Positions 25,476 through 34,390 of a DNA stretch of 64,000 nucleotides are shown here, piece by piece. Below the pieces are notes generated by a model, which worked only from the letters and a program-made list of their open reading frames with translations, was not told the origin of the DNA and did not search any database. Location of the stretch: contig CAZNRN010000005.1 of NCBI GenBank assembly GCA_964575605.1, positions 91,029 to 155,028 of the forward strand. The letters run 5' to 3'. Position numbers and translations under genes: made by a program. Origin of the DNA: JAPWJZ01 sp964575605 (GTDB lineage: Bacteria > Pseudomonadota > Alphaproteobacteria > Micavibrionales > UBA2020). The first letter of the stretch is position 1; each line of letters begins with the position of its first letter.

Positions 25476-26560
25476 GCATGAAGCGCCACAGCCTGCTGCT
25501 GACTACCGCCCTCGTCGGATGGCTCGGGCTGCAGACGGCGGTTTGCGCTGCGCCCGCGCCGGTGCTTGAACTGGGTACAAAAGCCTCGTCCGCCAGCGGT
25601 GTTATTACGGTGCGCAAGGGTGATACGCTGGCCTCTCTCGCAAAGCTTTACCGCGTGACCCCAGACGGCATCATCGCCGCCAACAACCTGTCAGCGCCCT
25701 ATTCGTTGCCGGTGGGGCAGCGCCTGATGCTGCCTGCGCCGTCCACGCACAAGGTTGGCGGCAACGATACGCTCTACAGCATTTCGCGCATGTACAATGT
25801 GCCGCTGGAAAAAATGGCAGAGGCCAATAATCTGAAGCCGCCCTATACCCTGGCGGTGGGCAAGGTGCTGCGCATTCCCGGCGAAGGTTATGCACCGCCT
25901 GCGGTGAAAACGACCACGGTTAAAAACCTTGTGCCGCCAAAGAAAACGGCGCCCGTAAAAAGCACGTCCGTCAAAACCGCCACAGCATCTAAAACAAAAT
26001 ATCCCGTTACCTACAACGGCGTACGCATGCTGAAAGCGCCGGGCCCGTCGGAGGAACGCAAGACTTTCGACAGCATGCTGAGCCGCCTGGCCGGCATCAA
26101 TCCGCCGAAAGCAGGCGAGGGCGGCGTGCTCGAAGCGCCGGAAGCTCCCGCGCCGAAACAGCAGATCGTCGACTATTCCCATACGCCCGGCTTTATCTGG
26201 CCGGTCAAGGGCCGCGTGATTTCAGGTTACGGCCCGAAAGACGGCGGCCTGTATAACGACGGCATCAATATCGCGGCGCCGCGCGGCACGCCGGTGCTCT
26301 CGGCCTCCGACGGCACGGTCGCCTATGTGGGCGACAGCCTGAAAAGCTACGGCAACCTCGTCCTTGTCCGCCATCCGGACGGCATGGTGACGGCTTACGC
26401 GCACCTGCAGAACGTCACGGTGAAAACGGGCAGCAAGCTGCGCAAGGGCCAGCCGCTTGGCACCGTCGGCTCGACCGGAGCTGTCATGAACGCGCAGCTG
26501 CATTTCGAGGTCAGGCGCGGCGTATCTACGCTTGATCCCAGGCGCTACCTGAATTCCTGA
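25472..26560 (+). CDS. LysM / M23 peptidase-domain protein (NlpD-like)
   Basis: The 362-aa protein has an N-terminal signal peptide (about 1-27, LLLTTALVGWLGLQTAVCA-type core). Two LysM repeats follow (about 45-90, VRKGDTLASLAKLYRV; about 95-140, VGGNDTLYSISRMYNV), then a Lys/Thr/Pro linker. A C-terminal M23 domain (about 240-362) contains GYGPKDGGLYNDGINIAAPRG and LHFEVRRG. The first M23 zinc position, normally H-x-x-x-D, reads N-D-G-I-N-I here, so this may be a degenerate, amidase-activating type like NlpD. It is expected in the periplasm. Confidence 0.88.
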   Translation: MSMKRHSLLLTTALVGWLGLQTAVCAAPAPVLELGTKASSASGVITVRKGDTLASLAKLYRVTPDGIIAANNLSAPYSLPVGQRLMLPAPSTHKVGGNDTLYSISRMYNVPLEKMAEANNLKPPYTLAVGKVLRIPGEGYAPPAVKTTTVKNLVPPKKTAPVKSTSVKTATASKTKYPVTYNGVRMLKAPGPSEERKTFDSMLSRLAGINPPKAGEGGVLEAPEAPAPKQQIVDYSHTPGFIWPVKGRVISGYGPKDGGLYNDGINIAAPRGTPVLSASDGTVAYVGDSLKSYGNLVLVRHPDGMVTAYAHLQNVTVKTGSKLRKGQPLGTVGSTGAVMNAQLHFEVRRGVSTLDPRRYLNS

Positions 26561-26590
26561 AAAGAGATGATCGCTTAAACCACTCGCCCG

Positions 26591-28816
26591 TTATTCCTGC
26601 GGCGTGCGTTCCTGTTCGTTATGCTGGATAGGCAGAACGTCCATGCGCATCGAGGCGCGGGCAGCCATCAGGGCGTTGATCTGTTCCTGCAGCTTGTAGA
26701 TGTCCTGCAGCATGATCGTGGTATATGCGGCGATGGAAGCCTGTTCCTGCTTCAGCGCGCCGCCGTCGTTCGCCATGCGGGCGAAATAGGCGGGGCTCAG
26801 GAAGCGTTCTTTCGACAGGGCCAGCATGATCTCGTTATAGCTAGGGTTCCAGCCGCCGCCAAAGGCTGCGGCGGGCTTGCCGGCGTCGATGCGGATATCG
26901 CGGATCGTGTTATTGACGTTGGTGTTCGGGATAGCCGCGCGGCGCGAGATGATGCCCGCGACAACCGAAGCCGCGACCGAACGTATCGATTTCAGGTGTT
27001 CGATGCGCAGCAGGCGTTCTTTTGCCTGCGGCAGGTTGACGATGTCCTCCGGCACGCGTTCATATACGTCGGGCTGGATAAGGTTGGTCAGGATGGTCTG
27101 CGCCGCCATGAACTGCTCGGGCTGCGCAAGGTCGATCGTATCGCGGAACAAGAAGCCCTCGATATCGATATCGCCGTTGGGCATGGTGCCTGCGGTTGTG
27201 GGTGCAGGGCAGGCGTTCTGGCCGTCGTTGACCTGCGGATCCAGGAACCACTGGCAGTATTTGTCCCAGCGGTCGGATTTGTCTTCGATCATGTTACGAG
27301 CGCTGGGCTGGCCGGGCGCGCCGCCGGTGCGGTTCATGACGTCATATTTGAAGCCGGCGGCCAGGGCGTCCGAGGTGTCTTCGGTCATCACTTCGGCCGG
27401 GCCGTGCGAGGCCGGCACGCAGGAGTTTTCGTTCGGCTGCAGGCGTTTCTTGGCCTCGACTTCCTTCGTCTCGGCGCTCTTGACCGATTTGCTGAGCTGG
27501 CGGCTGTCCATGACCGTACCGATCGTGCGGGCCTGGTCGACGTGGACGGCGGAAAGCTGGGCGGTCATGTCCTTGAAGGCGGGCAGGCCGTAGGTCGTCC
27601 ACCAGTTGTCCAGATGGTCTTCGAACTGCATACCGGCGACGTCCCAGTATTTCGGGTCGTTTTCAAGGGTCAGGTTGTCCTCGGTCTCTTCGCAAGGGTC
27701 CATACCCCAGGGCGGAGAGAAGATCGGGCTTGCCGAGCCGCAGGAGTTAGTAGGGGCAGCGTCCTCGGTCGGCAGTGCTCCACCCGTGGGCGGCGGCGCA
27801 GGCGGCGTGACAGGAGCCGGCGGCGGCGGCGTTGCAGGCGGCGGAATCGGGGGCAGGCCTGGTACGGGCGGCAGAGGCGGCGGCGGCACGGGCGGCGGCG
27901 GCGGCGGCGGCGGGGCAGGCGGGAAGCCTGTCTCGAGCACGTCCGGAACGCCGTTACCGTTGGCGTCGCCAAGGCCGACAGGGGTGATAGGCACGCCTGC
28001 CAGCCAGGCATTAAGCATAGGGCTCCACAGCGGCGGAGCGATCTGCGTACCGTTATAAATGATGGTCGCAATTGCGAGGTTGACCTGCATGTTCGCGTTA
28101 TAGTCGCCGGCGATGCTCTGGTTCAGCAAGGCGATGGCGGCCGCGGTGTTGCAGGGGTTGGTGGTCAGCTGGATGCAAAGCGAGTTCAGGAAGATACCCG
28201 CGTTCATCGTGTTAGGCGGGTTGTAGAAATAGGTATTCAGCGTGGCGCAGGCGCCGGCATCGCCGCTCCAGCAGGCAACGATTGTCATCTGCGCTTGCAC
28301 GCCGCTGCCCAGCAGCATTTCGTTGAAAAGGAAGGAATAGTTATATGTCCTGCGGCCGTAAATGTCGGCCGGGATAACGGCCTGGAAAGGGTCCAGCAAG
28401 TTGAGGAGGTTCTCGAAATACGGGCCGCCGATGGTATTTTGCATCAGGCTGAGTGACGCGGGGTTCAGCGCGATTGCGCCGGTGATAACGGTGGTTGCAG
28501 CGGCGACGCAGCTCGGTACGCAACCGCCGGGGGCGGCAGCGCCGAGGTCGTTAGTGATCTGGTTCAGCACCCAGGTGACGTCAAACGGGGCGGGCGGGTT
28601 GCCAAGTTCGGCGTTGATCTGGGCGATTGCCGCCGCGTCGCCGTTGATGGCAAGTTGCAAGGTGCTGAGGTCTGACGTGAATTGCGCGTGGGCGTTTTTC
28701 GGCGCGAGCAGGAAGCCCGCGACGAACAAGATGGCCAGGAACTTGAACATTCTGGCCGCGAAACAAACTGATTTCTGAACAGGAGATGTCATCTCCCCCC
28801 GAACCCACAGCTGCAT
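26591..28816 (-). CDS. Large exported proline-rich protein of unknown function
   Basis: I use ATG 28816 (GAGG 5 nt upstream; 741 aa); ATG 28792 and 28750 are alternatives, and the last gives the cleanest signal peptide. A hydrophobic segment FLAILFVAGFLLA followed by NAHAQ marks export, with cleavage near residue 45. Residues about 45-280 contain several Cys. DANGNGVPD near 285-293 resembles a calcium-binding loop, followed by a polyproline stretch of about 45 residues (about 300-345). The C-terminal half (about 390-725) is helical, with further Cys and a final coiled-coil-like segment. No family is recognised; it reads like an envelope or secretion-machine component. Confidence 0.65.
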   Translation of the reverse strand: MQLWVRGEMTSPVQKSVCFAARMFKFLAILFVAGFLLAPKNAHAQFTSDLSTLQLAINGDAAAIAQINAELGNPPAPFDVTWVLNQITNDLGAAAPGGCVPSCVAAATTVITGAIALNPASLSLMQNTIGGPYFENLLNLLDPFQAVIPADIYGRRTYNYSFLFNEMLLGSGVQAQMTIVACWSGDAGACATLNTYFYNPPNTMNAGIFLNSLCIQLTTNPCNTAAAIALLNQSIAGDYNANMQVNLAIATIIYNGTQIAPPLWSPMLNAWLAGVPITPVGLGDANGNGVPDVLETGFPPAPPPPPPPPVPPPPLPPVPGLPPIPPPATPPPPAPVTPPAPPPTGGALPTEDAAPTNSCGSASPIFSPPWGMDPCEETEDNLTLENDPKYWDVAGMQFEDHLDNWWTTYGLPAFKDMTAQLSAVHVDQARTIGTVMDSRQLSKSVKSAETKEVEAKKRLQPNENSCVPASHGPAEVMTEDTSDALAAGFKYDVMNRTGGAPGQPSARNMIEDKSDRWDKYCQWFLDPQVNDGQNACPAPTTAGTMPNGDIDIEGFLFRDTIDLAQPEQFMAAQTILTNLIQPDVYERVPEDIVNLPQAKERLLRIEHLKSIRSVAASVVAGIISRRAAIPNTNVNNTIRDIRIDAGKPAAAFGGGWNPSYNEIMLALSKERFLSPAYFARMANDGGALKQEQASIAAYTTIMLQDIYKLQEQINALMAARASMRMDVLPIQHNEQERTPQE

Positions 28817-28886
28817 TGAACCCTCAGGCAACTACTATCCCTCTATAATACCACAGGGTTGGCGAACTTGGGAATTATTTAAAATT

Positions 28887-30365
28887 TTAGGCATCCGTTT
28901 TTTGCAGCTGGAATAATCTGTTAAGCACTTGGGGAAGCTGAATAATTATGTCTTCTGCGGTGAGGCCCAGACCGTGGTTTCTGGCGCACTCCCCATGCAG
29001 CCATGCGGCGGCGCAGGCGGCCATAAACGGCTGCATGCCCTGCGCCATGAGTCCCATAATGAATCCCGAAAGCACGTCGCCCGACCCCCCGGTCGCAAGG
29101 GTCGGCGGGGCGTTTGTATTGATGACAGCGGCGCCATCGGGGGCGGCGATAACGGTATCAGCGCCTTTCAGCAGGACGACGGCATTTGCGGCCTTTGCAG
29201 CCTTGCGGGCGCGGTCCAGCTTGTTGCCTTCCATTTCCCCGAATAGCCGCGCGAACTCGCCCTCGTGCGGTGTGAGGACATGGCGGGCAGGGGAAAGCTT
29301 GGAAAACAGCGCCTTGGGGTCGTCTTTGAATACGGTAAATATATCCGCATCCAGCACGGCCGGCTTGTTGAAGGAAATAACAACCTCGGCGATTCCCTTC
29401 GTCGTGGCGTCGAGTCCCGCGCCGGGTCCCAGCAGAATCGCATTACGGCGTTCGTCGCGCAAAATGGTGCGCAGGTCTTCCTCGCTGCTCCAGGTATCGA
29501 CCATCAGGCTGGCGCGATAGCTGCTGTAGATCGCGGCGCTTTCGGGCATTGAGGCGATGGTGACAAGGCCGCAGCCGATTTTCTGCGCGGCGGCGGCGCC
29601 AAGGCAGGCAGCGCCCGTGCGCTTGGGCCCGCCGTATACCACGGCATGGCCGCGCGTATATTTGTGCGCGTCGGCCTGCGGAATGGGGAAGTCGCGCAGC
29701 CAGAGCGCGGGGCCGTTTTCGAAGACGCTGGTTTTCAAATCGGCGATCGTCTGGTCGGTGATGCCGATGAAGGATGTGTTGATGCGCCCGCAGACATCCT
29801 TGCCGGGCAGCAGCATATGCGCGATTTTCTTGCGGCAGAAAGTGATCGTCATCTCTGCTTTCAGCGTGCCGGCAGCGATATTTCCTGTTGTGGCATCGAG
29901 GCCCGAGGGCACATCAACCGCAACGACGGGTATTTTCTTGGCGCGGATTTTGTCGAAGAGGGTGACGAGTTCGGGCTCGAGCGCCTTTGAAAAACCCGTG
30001 CCGAAAACAGCATCGACGATAAGCCGCGCGTCCTTGAGGCCGAGGTTCGAGTTCAGCGCTTCCGCTTCGCCTTCCCACTGCTTCGCGGCCAGGGCGGCAT
30101 CGCCCTTCAGCAGGGATTTTTTCACCATGCAGGCGACGCGCACATTCCAGCCGGCTTTTTTCAAAAAGGATGCCGCGATAAAACCGTCGCCGCCGTTGTT
30201 GCCGGGGCCGCACAGGAACAGCACAGGCACCTGTTCGAAATGCCGTGCGATGACAGAGGCGACAGAGGCGCCCGCCTGTTCCATCAGGGTAATGCCGGGG
30301 GTGCCTGCGGCAATGGCTGCGGCGTCGGCTTTTTTCATTTCATCTGCGGTCAGGATTTCAAGCAT
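28887..30365 (-). CDS. nnrDE: Bifunctional NAD(P)H-hydrate epimerase / dehydratase
   Basis: The 492-aa product starts at ATG 30365 (MLEILTADEMKKADAAAIAA); upstream sequence in the same frame is the tRNA-His gene. The N-terminal YjeF domain (about 1-210) epimerises NAD(P)HX and has FLCGPGNNGGDGFIAASFL. The C-terminal ribokinase-like domain (about 225-492) is the ADP-dependent dehydratase, with TPHEGEFARLFG and LATGGSGDVLSGFIMGLM. Together they repair hydrated NAD(P)H. Fusion of both activities is normal in bacteria. Confidence 0.93.
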   Translation of the reverse strand: MLEILTADEMKKADAAAIAAGTPGITLMEQAGASVASVIARHFEQVPVLFLCGPGNNGGDGFIAASFLKKAGWNVRVACMVKKSLLKGDAALAAKQWEGEAEALNSNLGLKDARLIVDAVFGTGFSKALEPELVTLFDKIRAKKIPVVAVDVPSGLDATTGNIAAGTLKAEMTITFCRKKIAHMLLPGKDVCGRINTSFIGITDQTIADLKTSVFENGPALWLRDFPIPQADAHKYTRGHAVVYGGPKRTGAACLGAAAAQKIGCGLVTIASMPESAAIYSSYRASLMVDTWSSEEDLRTILRDERRNAILLGPGAGLDATTKGIAEVVISFNKPAVLDADIFTVFKDDPKALFSKLSPARHVLTPHEGEFARLFGEMEGNKLDRARKAAKAANAVVLLKGADTVIAAPDGAAVINTNAPPTLATGGSGDVLSGFIMGLMAQGMQPFMAACAAAWLHGECARNHGLGLTAEDIIIQLPQVLNRLFQLQKTDA

Positions 30366-30424
30366 GACCGAGAGTATTGCAGAGTATGGGGGGAAGGGAA
30401 AGTGGAAGGGGGAAAAAGGAAGAG

Positions 30425-30500
30425 TGGGGCGACCGATGGGGATTGAACCCACGACATCTTGGACCACAACCAAGCGCTCTACCACTGAGCTACGGCCGCC
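30425..30500 (-). tRNA. tRNA-His (GTG)
   Basis: The minus strand folds into a full cloverleaf: acceptor GCGGCCG with CGGTCGC, D-stem GCTC/GAGC, anticodon stem CTTGG/CCAAG around loop TTGTGGT (anticodon GTG), and T-stem GTGGG/CCCAT with TTCAATC. An encoded G at -1 (base 30500) pairs with C73, the histidine identity element, and CCA is encoded (30427-30425). It lies 59 nt upstream of nnrDE on the same strand. Confidence 0.96.
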
Positions 30501-30684
30501 ATAAGAGAGAGTTTTGTACCTGACATGATTATAACACGTCAAGTTTTGATAATTCCGGAAGAATATAACAGAAACCATGGCAGATTGCCTAAAAAATGTG
30601 CAACTGCATAAAAACAAGCCATACGCGCGCGGCGTGGTTCATGAAATATTAATGTATTTCAGATAGTTATATAGCCCTCACACT

Positions 30685-30700
30685 TGGCACAGGACTTGCG
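30685..30700 (+). promoter_or_regulatory. Sigma-54 (-24/-12) promoter of glnBA
   Basis: TGGCAC (30685-30690), five bases, then TTGCG (30696-30700): the GG and GC doublets are exactly 10 nt apart, matching the RpoN consensus. It ends 33 nt before the glnB start. This is the nitrogen-regulated NtrC/RpoN promoter expected for glnBA. No clear NtrC enhancer palindrome was recognised in 30501-30684, which is otherwise an AT-rich stretch without genes. Confidence 0.8.
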
Positions 30701-30733
30701 ATAGAAGGGCGACTTCTAAAAGGGCAGTCATAC

Positions 30734-31072
30734 ATGAAAAAGATTGAGGCCATTATAAAGCCGTTCAAGCTCGACGAAGTGAAGGAAGCCCTTCACGAGG
30801 TCGGCGTACAGGGCATGACGGTAACCGAGGTAAGGGGGTTCGGCCGCCAGAAAGGCCATACCGAACTTTACCGCGGCGCCGAATACGTGGTCGATTTCCT
30901 GCCCAAGGTGAAAATCGAAGTCGTGGTCGAAAACGGCCAGGTCGACGATGTCATCGACGCCATCACGCAGGCGGCCCGCACCGGCCGCATAGGAGATGGA
31001 AAAATTTTTGTAATGCCCGTGGAGAACGTAATCCGAGTAAGGACCGGGGAACGCGGGAAAGAAGCTATCTGA
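30734..31072 (+). CDS. glnB: Nitrogen regulatory protein PII
   Basis: The 112-aa trimeric signal protein is complete: MKKIEAIIKPFKLDEVKEAL, the T-loop GRQKGHTELYRGAEYVVDFL with Tyr51, the site of uridylylation by GlnD, and the ATP-contact GRIGDGKIFV. PII reports 2-oxoglutarate, glutamine and ATP/ADP status to NtrB, GlnE and other targets. It stands directly before glnA, the typical alphaproteobacterial glnBA operon, under a sigma-54 promoter. Confidence 0.96.
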   Translation: MKKIEAIIKPFKLDEVKEALHEVGVQGMTVTEVRGFGRQKGHTELYRGAEYVVDFLPKVKIEVVVENGQVDDVIDAITQAARTGRIGDGKIFVMPVENVIRVRTGERGKEAI

Positions 31073-31109
31073 CTTTAATTTAAAAAAACGGCCAACAAGG
31101 GAGAGAACC

Positions 31110-32579
31110 ATGGCTAAATCAAGTGCGAAACTGAAATCGGTGAAATCTTCGGCAAAAGCGCCGAAGGCGACCCAGAACACGGGCGAGTTCTTCAAGCTCA
31201 TCAAGCAACACAACATCGAATACGTTGCCTTCCGCTTCACCGACCTGCGCGGCAAGCTGCAGCACACCGCGCAACACATTTCCACGGTCAATGAAGACCT
31301 GCTGGAAGACGGCATCATGTTTGACGGCTCGTCGATCGCCGGCTGGAAAGCGATCAACGAATCCGACATGATCCTGCGCCCCGACCTCTCGACCGCGGTG
31401 CTGGACCCGTTTGCGGCCACGCCGACGCTCGATGTCTTCTGCGACGTGTATGAACCCTCGACCGGCCAGCCCTATTCGCGCGACCCGCGCTCCATCGCGC
31501 GCGCGGCCGAGCAATACCTGAAGTCGACCGGCATCGCCGACACCGGCTTCTTCGGCCCCGAGGCTGAATTCTTCATCTTCGACGATGTGCGCATCGACGT
31601 GTCGATGAACCGCGTGTCGTATGAAATCGACAGCATGGAAGGCCCCTATAACTCCAACCGCGCTTACGAAGGCGGCAACATGGGCCACCGTCCGGGCATC
31701 AAGGGCGGTTACTTCCCCGTGCAGCCGATCGACAGCTCCAACGACATGCGCGCCGAAATGGTTTCCGTCCTTGCCAACATGGGCGTGCCCGTTGAAAAGC
31801 ACCACCACGAAGTCGCACCCGCGCAGGTCGAACTGGGCATCAAGTTCTCGACCCTCGTGAACTCGGCCGACAACCTGCAGCTCTATAAATATGTCGTCCA
31901 CAACGTCGCGCATTCGTACGGCAAGACCGCAACCTTCCTGCCTAAGCCCGTCTTCGGCGACAACGGCTCGGGCATGCACGTGCACCAGTCGCTGTGGAAA
32001 GCGGGCAAGCCGCTTTTCGCGGGTTCGGGCTACGCTGACCTTTCTGATACCTGCCTCTACTACATCGGCGGTATCATCAAGCACGCGAAAGCGCTGAACG
32101 CCATCACCAACCCCACCACGAACAGCTACAAGCGCCTCGTGCCGGGTTATGAGGCGCCGGTGCTGCTGGCATACTCCGCCCGCAACCGTTCGGCTTCCTG
32201 CCGCATTCCCTTTGCGGCATCTCCGAAAGGCAAGCGCGTGGAAGTCCGCTTCCCCGATCCGGCTGCCAATTCGTACCTCGCCTTCGCAGCGATGCTGATG
32301 GCGGGCCTCGACGGCATCCAGAAGAAAATCCACCCCGGCGACGCGATGGACAAGAACCTCTACGACCTGCCGCCCGACGAGCTGGCCGAGATCCCCACGG
32401 TCTGCGGCTCGCTCCGCGAGGCGCTCGATGCACTCCGCGACGACCACGACTTCCTGCTGAAGGGCGGCGTGTTCACCAAGGACTTCATCGAAAGCTACCT
32501 CGAACTGCGCTATGCGGAATCGAAAGCATATGAAACGATGCCGCATCCGATCGAGTTCGCGATGTATTACTCTGTCTAA
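31110..32579 (+). CDS. glnA: Glutamine synthetase type I with a basic N-terminal extension
   Basis: The 489-aa GS contains the expected motifs: MFDGSSIAGWKAINESDM, FGPEAEFFIFD, the ATP site KPVFGDNGSGMHVHQSLW and the adenylylation site NLYDLPPDE. The family is usually about 468-470 aa; here about 20 Lys/Ser/Ala-rich residues precede the first conserved helix. The ATG at 31110 has a GGGAGAG site, so the extension appears real. The enzyme joins ammonia to glutamate and is controlled by adenylylation and PII. A strong terminator follows at 32612. Confidence 0.95.
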   Translation: MAKSSAKLKSVKSSAKAPKATQNTGEFFKLIKQHNIEYVAFRFTDLRGKLQHTAQHISTVNEDLLEDGIMFDGSSIAGWKAINESDMILRPDLSTAVLDPFAATPTLDVFCDVYEPSTGQPYSRDPRSIARAAEQYLKSTGIADTGFFGPEAEFFIFDDVRIDVSMNRVSYEIDSMEGPYNSNRAYEGGNMGHRPGIKGGYFPVQPIDSSNDMRAEMVSVLANMGVPVEKHHHEVAPAQVELGIKFSTLVNSADNLQLYKYVVHNVAHSYGKTATFLPKPVFGDNGSGMHVHQSLWKAGKPLFAGSGYADLSDTCLYYIGGIIKHAKALNAITNPTTNSYKRLVPGYEAPVLLAYSARNRSASCRIPFAASPKGKRVEVRFPDPAANSYLAFAAMLMAGLDGIQKKIHPGDAMDKNLYDLPPDELAEIPTVCGSLREALDALRDDHDFLLKGGVFTKDFIESYLELRYAESKAYETMPHPIEFAMYYSV

Positions 32580-32611
32580 GAATACCGGAGTTTCTTCCCT
32601 CCGATAAAAAA

Positions 32612-32645
32612 AACGCCCCCGGGTTATCCTTCCCGGGGGCGTTTT
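32612..32645. terminator. Bidirectional intrinsic terminator (glnA / 32661 gene)
   Basis: A perfect 12-bp GC-rich stem (AACGCCCCCGGG with CCCGGGGGCGTT) encloses an 8-nt loop. It is preceded by an A8 run and followed by TTTT, so it can stop transcription of glnA on the plus strand and of the gene at 32661 on the minus strand. Confidence 0.9.
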
Positions 32646-32660
32646 AATTTGGCTTAAACC

Positions 32661-33857
32661 TTACCTGATCGACCGGACAATCACCTTGAACGTCTGCAGG
32701 TTGCGCGCCCAGGTGTACAGGTCCGACTGTTCTTTCGGCGTGAACAGGAAGATCAGGGTATACCATTCCTTGTCCCCCAGCAGCACGGCATGCAGTTCCT
32801 GCGTGGCGGCGGCCTTGTTGCGCTTGCTCTGGACGTCATAGACCTCGTAGCGGTTGAAGATGAAGCGGTCATAGGCTTCCGATTTCTCGCTCGAGACTAG
32901 TTTCTTGATGTCGAGGCCGAGGCCGGTCGTATCCGTCAGGTATTTGCGCAGCGTCTCCACCTCGGTCAGGAAGTCCGTCGATTTCCCGCGGCGGACGCAG
33001 GAAAAACGGATATAGCCCTGCACGACTTTCGGCGGCTTGATGTTCTGCACGGTCACCGACAGGCGGTTCATATCCTTGAAATCGGGGGCGGCGATGCTCC
33101 ACGACTCCGGATAGTTGAATTTCAGGCAGTCGACGACGGTGAAAACCTTCTGGTCCTCTATGCTGTCTTCCTTGGGGTATAGCAGGCGGAAACTGTCTAT
33201 CGATTTCTTCTGCACGAAGGCCATGTAGTTTTTAAGTTTCAGCGGCACTTCGAAGCGCGCGATCTCGGCGAAGTTACCCGAGATGCGCAGGCCCATGTAG
33301 CCGTACCACGACTGGCTGTCGCGCACGATGATGTAAGAGGCCGAGGCACTGCGCTCCCCGGTTTCCGTCACCTCGCCGTCGAGGCCGTAGCCGGATGACA
33401 GCATATATTGGCGCAGCCAATGCTTGGCCGACATTTCATGTTCGATCTTCAGCACTTCGACCGCTGCCTTGGCCTGCAAAATGCCGATCATCTGGCTTTT
33501 GAAACGCGCCACGTCGCCCATCACCGCCGTGCCGCCGTCGATGAAGGAAGCGCTGGTGATCATTTCTTCCGAGGTCCAGTCGTTCGGCAGCGAAAGCTCG
33601 AATTCCAAATCGGCCTTGTCGTAGGGCATCATGCTAAAGACCTTCGTGTTCTTGCCGAAGGTCTCGTCGTTGTTCACGTGGTACTGCTGCGGCACCGCGG
33701 GGGCTGCGGGCTTGTCCTCGCCGAAGCCGAATAACGCCTTCACCGCCAGCGTGTTCTGCACGGGGGGCATCAGGTGCGCCATGGCGGAACTTGCCGCGAT
33801 GCCGACAATGGCCACGGCGGCCAGCGCGATCATGGTGCGTGATGCGAAATGTTTCAT
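32661..33857 (-). CDS. Exported protein, possibly two PsbP/Mog1-like domains
   Basis: The 398-aa product starts at ATG 33857 (AAGGA 7 nt upstream), giving a signal peptide with core TMIALAAVAIVGIAASSAMA cleaved near 27. The mature protein seems to hold two similar alpha/beta units: one starting with FELSLPNDWTSEEM and one with LKFNYPESWSIAAPDF. This opening is seen in PsbP/Mog1/DUF1795-type folds, though I cannot confirm membership. Predicted location is the periplasm. It lies downstream of yciA on the same strand, separated by 10 nt, so they may be co-transcribed. Confidence 0.65.
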   Translation of the reverse strand: MKHFASRTMIALAAVAIVGIAASSAMAHLMPPVQNTLAVKALFGFGEDKPAAPAVPQQYHVNNDETFGKNTKVFSMMPYDKADLEFELSLPNDWTSEEMITSASFIDGGTAVMGDVARFKSQMIGILQAKAAVEVLKIEHEMSAKHWLRQYMLSSGYGLDGEVTETGERSASASYIIVRDSQSWYGYMGLRISGNFAEIARFEVPLKLKNYMAFVQKKSIDSFRLLYPKEDSIEDQKVFTVVDCLKFNYPESWSIAAPDFKDMNRLSVTVQNIKPPKVVQGYIRFSCVRRGKSTDFLTEVETLRKYLTDTTGLGLDIKKLVSSEKSEAYDRFIFNRYEVYDVQSKRNKAAATQELHAVLLGDKEWYTLIFLFTPKEQSDLYTWARNLQTFKVIVRSIR

Positions 33858-33867
33858 GGCTTGGTCC

Positions 33868-34266
33868 TTATGCTGGCGTGCGGATGACGGGGATAGGCTT
33901 CCTGTCCTCGTCGATCGCAACGTAGGTGAATTTTCCTTCGGTGACTTTAATGGCCTGCATCTCGCCGAGGCGGGCGCGCGCCCAGCTTTCGACGTGGATG
34001 GTGATGGAGGTGCGGCCGATTTTCTCGACCTTGCAATAACAGCTGACCTCGTCGCCGACGTGGACGGGCGCCTTGAAGGTCATGGCGTCGATGGCGACGG
34101 TGGCAATGCGGGAGCGCGATTTTTGCGTCGCGAGTACCGCGCCCGCCAAGTCCATCTGCGAGAGCAGCCAGCCGCCGAAAATATCGCCGTTGGCGTTGGC
34201 GTTCGCGGGCATGGCGATGGTGCGCAAGGCTGGGCTGCTGTCGTAATCCGGCTCTTCGCGGGACAT
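33868..34266 (-). CDS. yciA: Acyl-CoA thioesterase, YciA type
   Basis: A 132-aa single hotdog-fold protein. The key segment ANGDIFGGWLLSQMDLAGAV holds the catalytic Asp region of the YciA/Acot group, followed by TFKAPVHVGDEVSCYCKVEK. These enzymes hydrolyse many acyl-CoAs to free CoA and acid. The start ATG 34266 lies 124 nt from the divergent parE start. The gene is probably co-transcribed with the exported-protein gene behind it. Confidence 0.9.
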   Translation of the reverse strand: MSREEPDYDSSPALRTIAMPANANANGDIFGGWLLSQMDLAGAVLATQKSRSRIATVAIDAMTFKAPVHVGDEVSCYCKVEKIGRTSITIHVESWARARLGEMQAIKVTEGKFTYVAIDEDRKPIPVIRTPA

Positions 34267-34390
34267 ATACCCCCCTAGAAATATCTGGTTTTTTCCCCGT
34301 TCGGTATTATATAACGCGAAATCCCTGCATGTCCAAGGTTGCGTTAAGCCCCTGAAATGCGTAAATTACCCCCTAAATCATGAGGTAAAC

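Noticed and set aside
26621..28456. 611-residue open frame on the plus strand opposite the exported proline-rich protein
   Set aside because: It has no ribosome-binding site and is rich in Arg/Gly/His as expected from the complement of GC-rich coding DNA; the minus-strand protein has a signal peptide and structured composition.
31119..32546. 475-residue minus-strand frame opposite glnA
   Set aside because: It is an antisense shadow of a clearly real glutamine synthetase gene.
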